This document shows positions 54,317-63,910 of a DNA stretch of 64,000 nucleotides, one piece after another. The position numbers and the translations under genes were made by a program. Below the pieces are notes generated by a model. The model made no database searches. It was not told the origin of the DNA and was given only the letters and a program-made list of their open reading frames with translations. The stretch is taken from the NCBI RefSeq assembly GCF_000092845.1, contig NC_014150.1, positions 1,884,919 through 1,948,918 on the forward strand, read 5' to 3'. Each line of letters starts with the position of its first letter. Position 1 is the stretch's first letter. The DNA comes from Brachyspira murdochii DSM 12563. Its GTDB lineage: Bacteria > Spirochaetota > Brachyspiria > Brachyspirales > Brachyspiraceae.

Positions 54317-54910
54317 TTAAACTCCAAGTATATTTAATATATTTTTATATCTTTCTTCTCTGTCTTCAAGTCCATTGTATCCGCCGTTAATAAGTTTAGT
54401 AACTCCTTTTACATCTCCTTTACGTGCTAGCAAACCGCAGCCTTTTTCTTTCCAAAATAATAATGCAATCTCTATAGCATTATTAGGCTCTTTGGCAAGG
54501 TCTGGATTATTAACTAAGTCAGCATTTATTTTTTTACCATAGTTTTTATAATTATTTTTTCCAGTAAGCTGTATTATTCCTCTTCCTCTATATTTATAGC
54601 CTTCGTTTTCAGCATTACCTAAACGACCGCCATAAACAAAGTTGCCAATAGCCTCAGCTCCCTGAATACATAACTTTTTAGCATTTTCCAAACTTCCAAC
54701 CCTTTTTTTGAAAACTTCAAAAAGCCTTTGAGGTGCATATCTGAAGCTCTCTTCAAGTCTTTTATAATCATTGCTTTCATGTGTTGTTTGTGCCAAGAAC
54801 ATAGCAGCTTCTTTTATGTTTGTAATGTTATGTTTTTGAAAAGCATTATTTAATGGTAAAAGCCATTTCTTATTTATACCGATTTTATTTAATGTATTTT
54901 CATTTAGCAT
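54317..54910 (-). CDS. Phage endolysin, glycoside hydrolase family 19
   Basis: A 197-residue chitinase-like lysozyme. The catalytic Glu region is FLAQTTHESNDYKRLEES (around residue 45), and the GH19 hallmark is GYKYRGRGIIQLTGKNNY (~104-121). LLFWKEKGC then leads to the KLINGGYNG segment. There is no signal peptide, so export needs a holin. GAGG lies 8 nt before the ATG, at the end of the preceding gene. It begins the lysis cassette, followed by the coiled-coil anchor and spanin genes. Confidence 0.92.
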   Translation of the reverse strand: MLNENTLNKIGINKKWLLPLNNAFQKHNITNIKEAAMFLAQTTHESNDYKRLEESFRYAPQRLFEVFKKRVGSLENAKKLCIQGAEAIGNFVYGGRLGNAENEGYKYRGRGIIQLTGKNNYKNYGKKINADLVNNPDLAKEPNNAIEIALLFWKEKGCGLLARKGDVKGVTKLINGGYNGLEDREERYKNILNILGV

Positions 54911-54913
54911 AGA

Positions 54914-55258
54914 TTAAGCCTCTTTATTTTTGTTTTGTAATTCATATACTTTTATATATTCAGTTTTTTGTTTCTCTTTTGCTATTTGGAGTGTTACTTC
55001 TCTTTGCTTTAAGACTTTAATCTCTGTTTCTATATTCACTATAGCTTCACTGTATTGATATGATGTATTTTCATGCATTGATATGTTATATCCGTTATGA
55101 ACTACTTTGCCTTCATGTTCTTTTAATAATGCAAGAACATCATCTTTTAAAGCCTCAATATTTTCTTTATTTTTTTTCTCTTCATTTTTCAGTTTTATAT
55201 ATTTTTCTATTAATGAAGTTTCTTTTTTATTTAATTCTGTTATACTTTCTTTTGCCAT
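54914..55258 (-). CDS. Small coiled-coil prophage protein
   Basis: A 114-residue, highly charged protein. It has two helical stretches (LIEKYIKLKNEEKKNKENIE and VLKQREVTLQIAKEKQKTEY), linked by a short EGKVVHNGYNISMHE segment. AAGGA precedes the ATG. It sits just before the endolysin gene, 3 nt apart. I do not recognise a family; a structural or regulatory role is open. Confidence 0.6.
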   Translation of the reverse strand: MAKESITELNKKETSLIEKYIKLKNEEKKNKENIEALKDDVLALLKEHEGKVVHNGYNISMHENTSYQYSEAIVNIETEIKVLKQREVTLQIAKEKQKTEYIKVYELQNKNKEA

Positions 55259-55331
55259 GTTTTATCCTTATATCTATATTCATACACTTATATAAAAAAA
55301 TATAAGGATAATTCATTGCCTAAAGAAAAAA

Positions 55332-55721
55332 TTATAAAATATACGGCATTATCTGTATCATTGAATCCTGAAGTTCTTTCTTTATACTATTTAATTTTTG
55401 AGATACATTACTTTGAGACATTTTTAATTTTTCTGCTATTTCTTTTTGTGTATATCCTTTTGCAAGCAGTTCCAGCATTTCCCTTTGGTCTTTTTTTAGT
55501 AATGCTATTATTATTCTTTTACTGTCTCTATCTTCTACTTTTGAAAGTCCAAAAGTATATATAACTTTAGAAATATCTGTTTCAAATACATTAAATGTAG
55601 CGTCAGAATAAATATCATTGTTATTTTTTTTATTTCTTATTGCTTTTTTCATATCATCACATAACTCTCTGCATTTATCTCTCTTATGACATAAATTGCA
55701 GGTATTAGTATTTTTTTTCAT
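55332..55721 (-). CDS. Zinc-knuckle, sigma-region-4-like regulator
   Basis: A 129-residue protein. The N-terminal Cys cluster CNLCHKRDKCRELC suggests a metal site. The C-terminal helix-turn-helix (KDQREMLELLAKGYTQKEIA followed by EKLKMSQSNVSQKL) is of the sigma-70 region 4/LuxR type. It is likely a late-gene regulator of the prophage. It overlaps the 66-residue gene by 4 nt (ATGA), so the two are translated together. GGAG precedes the ATG. Confidence 0.65.
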   Translation of the reverse strand: MKKNTNTCNLCHKRDKCRELCDDMKKAIRNKKNNNDIYSDATFNVFETDISKVIYTFGLSKVEDRDSKRIIIALLKKDQREMLELLAKGYTQKEIAEKLKMSQSNVSQKLNSIKKELQDSMIQIMPYIL

Positions 55722-55918
55722 TTTTTATCTCCTAAATTATTTATATACTCTGCTATTTTTAAAGCATCATAAGTATTGCAAATATTTTTAATCTTTAATT
55801 TTTTCTTAGCCGAATCTATATCATTTTTCAGCTCAATATACTCAGTGTAATTATTGCTGTATGCTATATCTTCTAAAGACATATTATCTATTGTAATAAC
55901 TCCTAAACTCGTAATCAT
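55718..55918 (-). CDS. Small prophage protein of unknown function
   Basis: A 66-residue protein with no recognised domain, partly helical (YIELKNDIDSAKKKLKIKN). GGGGG lies 6 nt before the ATG. Its stop overlaps the start of the regulator gene in ATGA. It is placed after the 647-residue tail gene. Confidence 0.5.
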   Translation of the reverse strand: MITSLGVITIDNMSLEDIAYSNNYTEYIELKNDIDSAKKKLKIKNICNTYDALKIAEYINNLGDKK

Positions 55919-55928
55919 AATCTACCCC

Positions 55929-57872
55929 CTATAATTGTCTTAATTTTATAATATTGTCAAATATATTAAGTTTAAGTATTTCACACTTACAAGGCTTTAT
56001 ATAATAACTTCCATCTTCTCTTTTATATTCTATCTCTACTATATCAAATAGCTTTAGAAAATCTAAAGTTTCATAATATTCAAATGTATAATACTCTTTT
56101 AATAAATATCTGCTTTTCATTATTTCATTAGATAAGCTCACTGCATCTTCTTTTCTTTTTAATAAAGTTTCAAACTCTTCATGAGCATTTATTCTATGTC
56201 TTTTTTTAGCTTCCTCTTCAAAGTCAGTATTTTTGTATGTTGACTTTAATAAATCATATTTAATACTTAAGCTTGATAAATACTCATCACTTTCTACTGT
56301 TTTATCAACTCTGCCCATGCAGTACTGTTTTATTTTATATTTAGCTTCATTGCTGCGAAATCTTGTACTGATAAAATCTATTTTATTGTTGTCTATTTCT
56401 AATCTTCCTTGTTCTAAAAAAGAAAGTTCTCCTATTAAATCAAGTGTAGTCTTTTTATTATCATTATCAAGAAGAACTGTTATTTCTCTTGAACGTTCTT
56501 CTTCAATCTGCCAATTTTCTATATTATAATTTTCTTTTATGTATGCTATGTTTTCATAATCTTCTAAAATCTCACGCATTAAAGTTAAAGATTTATAAGG
56601 AGGTATATCTATTTCTGCATATATCTCATATAAATTATCATTAGTATCTGTTATAGAATGTACTTGGTTTTTTCCTCTAAAAATTAACTGTCCTCTTTCT
56701 TTATCTAAAGTCCATACTCTTTGCTCTCCGTTTCCGTCTTGATAATCTTTAAACTCTGGAATAAATATCTCCAATTCTCCGCTTATAATAGTACCATTTT
56801 CACGTTCTATTATTTCATTTTCACTCTCTGGTGTTTCTATAAAATATATATGAGGTTTTAATTTATTGTCATCAAGCGGATCATTTCTATTAACAATACT
56901 TTCTATAGCATTCCTTGAAGTGTCGCATATTTCAAAAACTACTTCAGGAATCAAATCAGGATTTAGTATGCTTGGAGTATAATATTTTATAGGCTTTAAT
57001 TTTACTGTAATACCATGTCCTGCTGCTAAAGTTCTGCATGTGTCAATAATATCTTCTCCGCTTTGCACATTCTCAGGGAAGTTCTTTAAATCTGAATATT
57101 CTTTTTCACTGAAAACATTTTTAGGAAGCTCAGTAGAAAAAGAAGCTCTTATATCAGATGCTGTTATCGTTATAGTTTCTAAAAAAGAATATTCAGGTTT
57201 TTGAATAAAACCAGAGAATATAATTTTGGAATCTAAAAAATCACTTCCATCAAATATTTGTCTTACCAAAAATCTATTGCCGTATAAATTAGAAAAATCA
57301 TCAAAAAGTCCGTCATCATTTCTTAAAGTAACAGACATTTCATTTGTTTGAATAGTATCAAATGCAAGTGAATCGCCTTCTATATCCGCTGTATCTATTT
57401 CCTCCACTCTAGGCTCTACATACATATTATTTAATTCAGTAATTAAACTATTATTACTATCAAGCACCGAAGGTGGGCAGGTGTCCCATTCACGTGTGGA
57501 GAATAATTTTTTAATATTTATAATAATATTCTTTTTACTGTAAGGAGTTTCAAAGTTATTAAAATGCACGGCTATATAATTAATATTATCTTTTTTATAT
57601 TGATAATAAGATTTATTCTGTTTATAAAGAGCTTCTAAAGAAAATACTTCTATATATCCTCTGTCATTATCCACACTTACAGAGCCAATATTATATAAAT
57701 TATATAATTCATCTTCTTGAATATTAAATAATTCATTAAAATAAGAACTGCTGTATAATGAGTATATTTCATTAATACTTGCAGTCCATACACCTCCGAA
57801 AGGTGCAAATATTAATCTAGTATCAGGACTAGAAATATCAAGCTCTATAATATTAGCAAAACTCTTAAGCAT
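55929..57872 (-). CDS. Prophage tail or baseplate protein
   Basis: A 647-residue protein with no clear family. It is rich in beta segments, with WTASINEIYSLYSS and IFSGFIQKPEYSFLETITIT, and contains a middle portion reminiscent of phage tail hub proteins (SGEDIIDTCRTLAAGHGITV). It lies between the glycine-rich fibre gene and the small regulator genes on the same strand, with 12 and 10 nt gaps. A tail-tip role fits its size and neighbours. Confidence 0.6.
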   Translation of the reverse strand: MLKSFANIIELDISSPDTRLIFAPFGGVWTASINEIYSLYSSSYFNELFNIQEDELYNLYNIGSVSVDNDRGYIEVFSLEALYKQNKSYYQYKKDNINYIAVHFNNFETPYSKKNIIINIKKLFSTREWDTCPPSVLDSNNSLITELNNMYVEPRVEEIDTADIEGDSLAFDTIQTNEMSVTLRNDDGLFDDFSNLYGNRFLVRQIFDGSDFLDSKIIFSGFIQKPEYSFLETITITASDIRASFSTELPKNVFSEKEYSDLKNFPENVQSGEDIIDTCRTLAAGHGITVKLKPIKYYTPSILNPDLIPEVVFEICDTSRNAIESIVNRNDPLDDNKLKPHIYFIETPESENEIIERENGTIISGELEIFIPEFKDYQDGNGEQRVWTLDKERGQLIFRGKNQVHSITDTNDNLYEIYAEIDIPPYKSLTLMREILEDYENIAYIKENYNIENWQIEEERSREITVLLDNDNKKTTLDLIGELSFLEQGRLEIDNNKIDFISTRFRSNEAKYKIKQYCMGRVDKTVESDEYLSSLSIKYDLLKSTYKNTDFEEEAKKRHRINAHEEFETLLKRKEDAVSLSNEIMKSRYLLKEYYTFEYYETLDFLKLFDIVEIEYKREDGSYYIKPCKCEILKLNIFDNIIKLRQL

Positions 57873-57884
57873 TTTATAAACCTA

Positions 57885-59003
57885 CTATTTCTGCATATAC
57901 TCTATAACTGCTGAACCATTTTCGCCATTATTCATTCTTGTTGGATTACCATCCATATATCCGCTAACACCTCCAGATCCTACAATAATTTTAATTTTAG
58001 AATAAGCTCCTATCATATCTCTATTTATATCTACTGTAGCAGCTGAACCAGAACCGCCTCCTATTGACCCATTGTTACCTACATTATGTACTATCCCATT
58101 ACCGCCATTTCCTCCGCTTGCTAAACATTGACTTTTTAAAATACCGCCTTGACCAGGTTTTCCATTATTACCATTTGATCCTTGATATAATTTACCTTGT
58201 CCGCTAGATTGACCTGCTAATCCTGAACCTTGAGTTAATCCTGTCATTTTTCCGCCGCCTCCTCCTGTGCAGGTTGTTATTGCTATATCATTTATTAATA
58301 CTTGAGAATTGCCCCCATTTGTAGCATTATGATAACCATTATCGCCTGTTTCTAATATTGTCATACCAGCACCTCCTCCGCCTGAACATATATGCACAGT
58401 AATACTATTAACATCGCTTGGAAAGTCAAACTCATGTTCTCCTGCTCCAAAGCTCACTGTTTTTCTTTTTAATGTCAATCCTTTTCTTTGAAAGTCATTA
58501 ATATTCCAATATTTCTTTTCAACATATCCGCCTAAACTAGTATCATATTTCATTGATAATCTTAAATATTTTGATGTTACAATATTATTATTATCTTTGA
58601 CATAAAAACCTCTGTTTTCATAATCATAAGCTGGAAAATCTTCACTTTCTTTACTGCTTCCTGATGCTATTTCTGCTGTTAAATAATCATTATTACTATC
58701 TTCATTATCTCTATGAATAACAAGTTTTATATATCTTAAATCTTTATTACTATCAGTTGTATTATCAGATAATTGTATATTTTCAATTGTTTCAAATAAT
58801 CTGCCTTCAAACTCGCAAATGCTTCCTGCTAAAATGTCAGGCAATTCTCTGTCTGTATCATTCCAATGATTTAATTTTATGCCGTCAAAAGCAGTATGAA
58901 GAATACGCATTTTCTGCATAATAATATTCTGCTGTCTATAGCTGTCTAGTAAATTACTTGGATTTTCTTCAGGTTCTTTTATAAGTGTAAAAATATTACT
59001 CAT
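57885..59003 (-). CDS. Tail fibre/adhesin with glycine-rich C-terminus
   Basis: A 372-residue protein. Residues ~16-105 are homologous to the product of the next gene upstream (LLDSYRQQN, ILHTAFDGIKLNHWND). From ~205 to the end there are many glycine-rich stretches (GGGGAGM, GGGGGKM, SNGNNGKPGQGG, GSIGGGSGSA), like the polyglycine sandwiches of T4-type gp38 adhesins. This suggests a receptor-contact surface. GAGG lies before the ATG. The adhesin reading is inference from composition. Confidence 0.65.
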   Translation of the reverse strand: MSNIFTLIKEPEENPSNLLDSYRQQNIIMQKMRILHTAFDGIKLNHWNDTDRELPDILAGSICEFEGRLFETIENIQLSDNTTDSNKDLRYIKLVIHRDNEDSNNDYLTAEIASGSSKESEDFPAYDYENRGFYVKDNNNIVTSKYLRLSMKYDTSLGGYVEKKYWNINDFQRKGLTLKRKTVSFGAGEHEFDFPSDVNSITVHICSGGGGAGMTILETGDNGYHNATNGGNSQVLINDIAITTCTGGGGGKMTGLTQGSGLAGQSSGQGKLYQGSNGNNGKPGQGGILKSQCLASGGNGGNGIVHNVGNNGSIGGGSGSAATVDINRDMIGAYSKIKIIVGSGGVSGYMDGNPTRMNNGENGSAVIEYMQK

Positions 59004-59005
59004 GA

Positions 59006-59458
59006 CTAATATACCTCATTATTATACATATCAAAATAATCTATTTCATAAGTTCCATTTTTTGTTATTACTAATGGAATATATTTACTTATTCCTTCAT
59101 TATTGATTAAATAAAAACCGCCAAGCTCTTCATTATAATAGCAGTCTAAACTGCTTACTATTTGTGCATCTAAGTTTTTACCATTATTAATTAATTTTAA
59201 TAATATATATTTATTACTGTCATTATTTGTATTGTCTTTCAATATAATATGCTTTTTAGCTTCATATATTGAATAGCAAAACATACATACAGAACCTTTC
59301 CGTATAAACGGCATACTGCTTTTATTAGAGAAATCTATTTTTGTACCCTCAAATGCAGTATGCAGAAATCTTGTATGTTTTAATAATTCATTCTGTCTTT
59401 TATATCCATCTTCAATAGTAAGAGGTATGCTAGAAGGCTCATAAACAAGTTCAAACAT
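59006..59458 (-). CDS. Short tail-fibre paralogue
   Basis: A 150-residue protein whose first ~110 residues align with the N-terminal domain of the glycine-rich fibre next to it: DGYKRQNELLKHTRFLHTAF against the corresponding YRQQN...ILHTAFDG region. It lacks the glycine-rich part. The start overlaps the stop of the preceding gene by one base (TAATG). It is probably an attachment or chaperone-like component of the fibre. Confidence 0.6.
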   Translation of the reverse strand: MFELVYEPSSIPLTIEDGYKRQNELLKHTRFLHTAFEGTKIDFSNKSSMPFIRKGSVCMFCYSIYEAKKHIILKDNTNNDSNKYILLKLINNGKNLDAQIVSSLDCYYNEELGGFYLINNEGISKYIPLVITKNGTYEIDYFDMYNNEVY

Positions 59459-60354
59459 TATTTCACCTCTCTAAATGTAAGCTCTGTAGAATACTGATAT
59501 AAATCATTCTTTCCTTTCTTAAAAGCTATCTCTTCATTAGTACATACATAAAGTCCAGACTTCATATAATATTTAACTTTAGATGATGTATTATCTTTTA
59601 TAATAGTTGTATGCTTAGATGTATTTTGATTTTCTATTGTTTTTGTAATAGTGTTTGTTTTACTTGCATATTTAGATAATCCATATTTGCTTATATTATA
59701 TTTTGCTGTTTCTATTTCTGATTCTAAAATCTCATCAGGACTTATTGTTTCTTCTATCCATACTTGAAGTACAAAAGGTTCAAAATTACTAATATCAAAA
59801 AAGTTAATGATTTTTTCTCTGTCATCATTAGTCAGATATGGAAAAGATACTTTCCAAGTATCATAGCTTTTAACAGGTAGTTTTCTATAAAAATAATGAC
59901 CTGTTAAAGAAAAATATTGATTACGAGTATAATTTATAGTATGCGTTTTACTTTTATCATGAGGAGGAAAATCTACTCCTTCACCTATTATTAAATATCC
60001 GCATTCAATCATATTGCCATCTTCATCTTTGATAAAAGTTATTTTGACTTTTATAAACTCTACAGCAGCTATATTATGAATAGCTTGTTTATTTATTATA
60101 TTAATATTATATGTAAGCAGATCATTATTAATATTTGTTATTTCTAATTTTATTTTTTGAGCATTTGTATTAAATACTGCTATTTCATTTATAATGCCGT
60201 TTCCTGATAGTGTTAAACTTCCTTCGCTTTCACTTGCAAACTTTCCAACTTCAAGAGTTTGATAATTAAACATATTAGAAATAGGGAAAAAATCATATTC
60301 ACTAGAGAAAGTATATTCAAAATTATTAAAAATATTATTCCATAATAGCCTCAT
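59458..60354 (-). CDS. Prophage tail protein
   Basis: A 298-residue protein of unknown family, beta-rich, with repeated Tyr/Phe. It follows the tape measure gene with a 4-nt ATGA overlap, the usual place of a distal-tail or baseplate component. Phrases such as TINYTRNQYFSLTGHYFYRK and FNYQTLEVGKF give no family match by eye. It shares a TAATG overlap with the next gene, so the whole set is translationally coupled. Confidence 0.55.
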   Translation of the reverse strand: MRLLWNNIFNNFEYTFSSEYDFFPISNMFNYQTLEVGKFASESEGSLTLSGNGIINEIAVFNTNAQKIKLEITNINNDLLTYNINIINKQAIHNIAAVEFIKVKITFIKDEDGNMIECGYLIIGEGVDFPPHDKSKTHTINYTRNQYFSLTGHYFYRKLPVKSYDTWKVSFPYLTNDDREKIINFFDISNFEPFVLQVWIEETISPDEILESEIETAKYNISKYGLSKYASKTNTITKTIENQNTSKHTTIIKDNTSSKVKYYMKSGLYVCTNEEIAFKKGKNDLYQYSTELTFREVK

Positions 60355-63300
60355 AATATTCCCCTTTGTGATACTACCTTAACGCCTCGTTTACTTAAAT
60401 TGAGCATAGTGCTTGCAACTATCTTTCCGTCAAGCATTAAATAAACAGGCTGATTGAATATAGTTTCTGACTGTGTATTTACTTCATATATTCCATCATT
60501 ATTTTTAGCAGCTTCAAAAATCTGACTTCCTATTTTTGATAGTATTCTATCTTCAAGAGGTATAACCGCTTCATCGTTTGCACCCTCTCCGATTACAGCA
60601 TTAATTCCTCCGTTTCTTCTCTCTACAAGTCCGCCTTTTGCCAAGTATTTAGGTTCACTCGGTTTAGCTTGAGATAATGTCGCCAAATTAACAGCACCGC
60701 CTGCAATAATTCCTGCTAAAGTTGCATAGGCTATTAAAGGCATTGGAAAAGGACCAGCACTCATAGCTGATGCCAATGCACTTATGGCTGCCTGTGCCAT
60801 AGAAGCTGACGCCTGAACTAAAGACATTTTCCAGCTTTCCATTTGCGAATTATATTCTAGCTTCATCTTATCATTATTATAGTTTTTCTCTACTTCCATC
60901 TGCTTAGCTTTGGCTTCTTCTTCTATTTGTATTTTAGCTAGTTCTTTTTGTTTCTCTTCAAGTTCAGCTTTTATTCTCTCCTGCTCATAAAGTCCTAAAG
61001 CAACTTTTTGCCTATTCTGTAATTGTTTTATTTCATTTAATAAACTCTGCTTTTGCGAGTCCTCCATTATTCCTATAGCTTCAAGCCTTGCATTTTTTTC
61101 TTCTTCTATCGCTTCTAATGCTGCCTCTTTTCTTTCCTCATTTTTTTCTATTTCAAACTCTATAGCCTGTATTTGCATTTCCTGTATAGCAGAATAAAAA
61201 TCATTTGTATATCCTATAGTGTCATTAAGCATTTGAAGCCAATTCGCACTAAAATAATCTGAAAAACTTTGAGTAGGTGTTTTCCAAAGTTCGCCGAACT
61301 TCTCTTTTAATATTTCTACCTGTTCAGTTGTAAGTTCTAATTCATTAGTTATGCTTTCTATTCCGCTTCTTACTATTTCACTTTTCTGTCCCTGCTGTTC
61401 AGCTTCGCTTACTTTATCGCCGAACTCTTCAGCAACAGAAACGCCTCTTTCATAAGCGGATATACTATTTTCTATTTCTTTTACTAATTCAGAAAATCTG
61501 TCAGTTTTGATACTGTCTAATGCGTAGCCGTAATTATCACTTAAATATTTTATTTGATTAGCATTTAAGTTTAGTACCGTACTCATTTCTGTGAGTATAG
61601 CACCTACTTTGTCTTTTTTAGCTTCTAAAGCCTCAGCATCACTGATTTCAGCTCCCATATTACGAAGATTGCTTACTCTGCGATTTTCCTCTGCCTCTGC
61701 TTTTTTTAGTAAAGCTAAATAATCTTCATAAGTTTTTGTTTTATCTTTTACAGCATCAGATTTACCTTTTATTGCATTAATGCTCTTTTCATTAGCTTCT
61801 TTTTCTTTAGTCTCTAAATCTATTCCATCTCTAGTTAGAGACTGTCTTAAATGCATGCTTTGATTTAAGTCATTTCTTTGTTTTTCTAATGTATTTAATG
61901 TATTTTCTACTTCTGATAATTTTTCATAATCAGAACTCTTTAATATCTCATCATTGGCTTGGCTTTCTCCCATACCAGATGCATATAAAGAACTTCTTAA
62001 GTTTTCAACAGCAGTATTATATATTTTGCTCTTTTCTTCTAATTCTTTTATTTTTGTTTCTATAGTTTGTATTTGTATACTTTCTTCTGCCGTTCTATAG
62101 TCTTCTAACTTCATAGTAGCAGAATCTATATATGTAATTCCGTCTAAAACTACAGTTTTTAAATTAGGATATAGTCTAGTAAGTTTATCAGTTACTTGGT
62201 TTAATCTTTCAGTAGCTGCTGCATCTAACTCTTTGGCACTAGCTAGTTTTTGATACTCTTCAAATAAACCTACATCTTTAAAAGAATTATCATTTAATTC
62301 TTTTGTGCTGTTAGCTAATTGGTTTGAAGTATCTATTAATGCTTTATATTCCTGATTTAATTTATATGCTTTTACTGCTAAAGCACCAAGTCCTACGGTT
62401 AAAGCTGTTATAATACCAACAGGACTTGCAATCATTACTGTATTTAATGCTTTCCAAGCTGTACTTAATCCTTGAATAGAGCTTGCGGCTGTCTTTAATG
62501 TAGATACCGCATTTTTAAAATCTTTTATAGTTTTCTTAGCTTCTGTTATTCCTTTTGAAAGTCCTACTATACCTTTTAATGCAGGACCAAAGCCTGCTGC
62601 TAAAGCAACAAAGCCTACACTTACTGCCTGCAAAGGTGCTGGCAAGTCGCTGAATGTTTTTATTAAAGATATAATAGTAAGAATCATTTTTTCAGCTATA
62701 GGTACTATTTTATCTTGCATAACAGGAAGTAAATCTTCATTAACAACAGGAAGTAAACTATTTCCAAGCTCTACTACTAAAGCACTAAGCTCTGCTTTCA
62801 TTTTTTCAAACTGTCTTGCTGGACCGTCATCTATTTTTTTGAATGCCTCAGCTGTAGCTCCTGCCGAATTATTCATCTGATCTAAAGCATCTTTAAACTT
62901 ATCTGCATTCTTTCCAGATAAAGCTAAACCAGCATTTGCTGCCTCAACACTGCTGAACATACTAGAAATATCTTTTCCGCTTTTATCAGCTTTTTCAGCA
63001 AGCATTTGAAGAGCTTCCTGTAAAGTTCCTCCTTGCTCTATAAACTCTTTAAAGCTTTTTCCTGCTATTTCTCTAAATGCTATATCTGTAATGCTTCCTT
63101 CTTTATTAAGTTCTACTAAAGCCTGACGAATCTGTGTTGTTGCAACAGAAGTAGGAGTTCCTTGTGCAGTCATTACAGCAATAGCAGCTCCTATATCTTC
63201 AAACTTCACTCCTAAAGCTGAAGCGGTAGGAATAACATTAAATAAAGATTTTGATAACTGAGTAAAGTCTGTTTTTCCTAGCTTCAGTGTTTGAAACATT

Positions 63301-63821
63301 ATGTCTGAAGCTCTATTAGTATTAAGAACTTCTGTTCCATAAGCATTAGTAACAGAAGTAAGTCCGTCAACTGAAGTTTCTAATTCAGCAACACCTGCAA
63401 TAGCAGCTTCGCCTGCCGTTTTTAAGAACTCAAATACATTTTCACGTGGAACTCCTGCAGAAAGTGCTTGATAAAGAGCTTTAGTTGTTTCTTCTGGAAG
63501 TTTGCCTATTTCTTTACTAAACGCTAAAGTTTCATTTTTTAATTTTTCAAAACCTTCATTGCTTAATTTAGGAAGAAGAGTAAGAACCTCACGCATTCCA
63601 TTATCAAAATCAGTAGCTTTTTTAGTAGCTAATGCAAAAGCTGTTGTCCCTGCTGCTATTGGCACAGTTAAACTTTTAGTAGCTAAAGAACCGAACTTGT
63701 CAAAAGATTTTCCTATTTTATCAAAGCCTTTTTCTAAGTCTGTTGTTTTATCTTTAAGTTTTCCAAATGCCTCAATAGCTTGAGAAGCATCTGCATTAAT
63801 ATATACATTTAATTTACTCAT
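60351..63821 (-). CDS. Phage tail tape measure protein (TP901 family)
   Basis: A 1,156-residue product from the ATG at 63821; a TTG 15 nt earlier is an alternative. The first ~380 residues match TP901-type tape measure domains (FALATKKATDFDNGMREVLT, LSAGVPRENVFEFLKTAGEA, VMTAQGTPTSVATTQIRQAL). A hydrophobic patch (about 395-460) and long coiled coils (600-970) follow. Near the C-terminus is an Ala/Gly-rich membrane-like stretch (SALASAMSAGPFPMPLIAYA). It sets tail length and shows a long, non-podoviral tail. A terminator-like hairpin lies 13 nt before the start. Confidence 0.93.
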   Translation of the reverse strand: MSKLNVYINADASQAIEAFGKLKDKTTDLEKGFDKIGKSFDKFGSLATKSLTVPIAAGTTAFALATKKATDFDNGMREVLTLLPKLSNEGFEKLKNETLAFSKEIGKLPEETTKALYQALSAGVPRENVFEFLKTAGEAAIAGVAELETSVDGLTSVTNAYGTEVLNTNRASDIMFQTLKLGKTDFTQLSKSLFNVIPTASALGVKFEDIGAAIAVMTAQGTPTSVATTQIRQALVELNKEGSITDIAFREIAGKSFKEFIEQGGTLQEALQMLAEKADKSGKDISSMFSSVEAANAGLALSGKNADKFKDALDQMNNSAGATAEAFKKIDDGPARQFEKMKAELSALVVELGNSLLPVVNEDLLPVMQDKIVPIAEKMILTIISLIKTFSDLPAPLQAVSVGFVALAAGFGPALKGIVGLSKGITEAKKTIKDFKNAVSTLKTAASSIQGLSTAWKALNTVMIASPVGIITALTVGLGALAVKAYKLNQEYKALIDTSNQLANSTKELNDNSFKDVGLFEEYQKLASAKELDAAATERLNQVTDKLTRLYPNLKTVVLDGITYIDSATMKLEDYRTAEESIQIQTIETKIKELEEKSKIYNTAVENLRSSLYASGMGESQANDEILKSSDYEKLSEVENTLNTLEKQRNDLNQSMHLRQSLTRDGIDLETKEKEANEKSINAIKGKSDAVKDKTKTYEDYLALLKKAEAEENRRVSNLRNMGAEISDAEALEAKKDKVGAILTEMSTVLNLNANQIKYLSDNYGYALDSIKTDRFSELVKEIENSISAYERGVSVAEEFGDKVSEAEQQGQKSEIVRSGIESITNELELTTEQVEILKEKFGELWKTPTQSFSDYFSANWLQMLNDTIGYTNDFYSAIQEMQIQAIEFEIEKNEERKEAALEAIEEEKNARLEAIGIMEDSQKQSLLNEIKQLQNRQKVALGLYEQERIKAELEEKQKELAKIQIEEEAKAKQMEVEKNYNNDKMKLEYNSQMESWKMSLVQASASMAQAAISALASAMSAGPFPMPLIAYATLAGIIAGGAVNLATLSQAKPSEPKYLAKGGLVERRNGGINAVIGEGANDEAVIPLEDRILSKIGSQIFEAAKNNDGIYEVNTQSETIFNQPVYLMLDGKIVASTMLNLSKRGVKVVSQRGIL

Positions 63822-63890
63822 TATTGCTAAACTCAAAAAAGCCTTTGAGAAAATCGATAATAAATTATCGATTTGGCTTTTTTTCGTTTT
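63820..63890 (-). terminator. Terminator-like repeat, copy 2
   Basis: Same hairpin as at 53800-53873: AAAAAAGCC (63835-63843) and GGCTTTTTTT (63875-63884) around AAATCGATAA-TAAA-TTATCGATTT. It sits between the upstream tail gene and the tape measure start, so it may attenuate transcription. Confidence 0.7.
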
Positions 63891-63910
63891 TTATTCCTTT
63901 TTTATTATTG

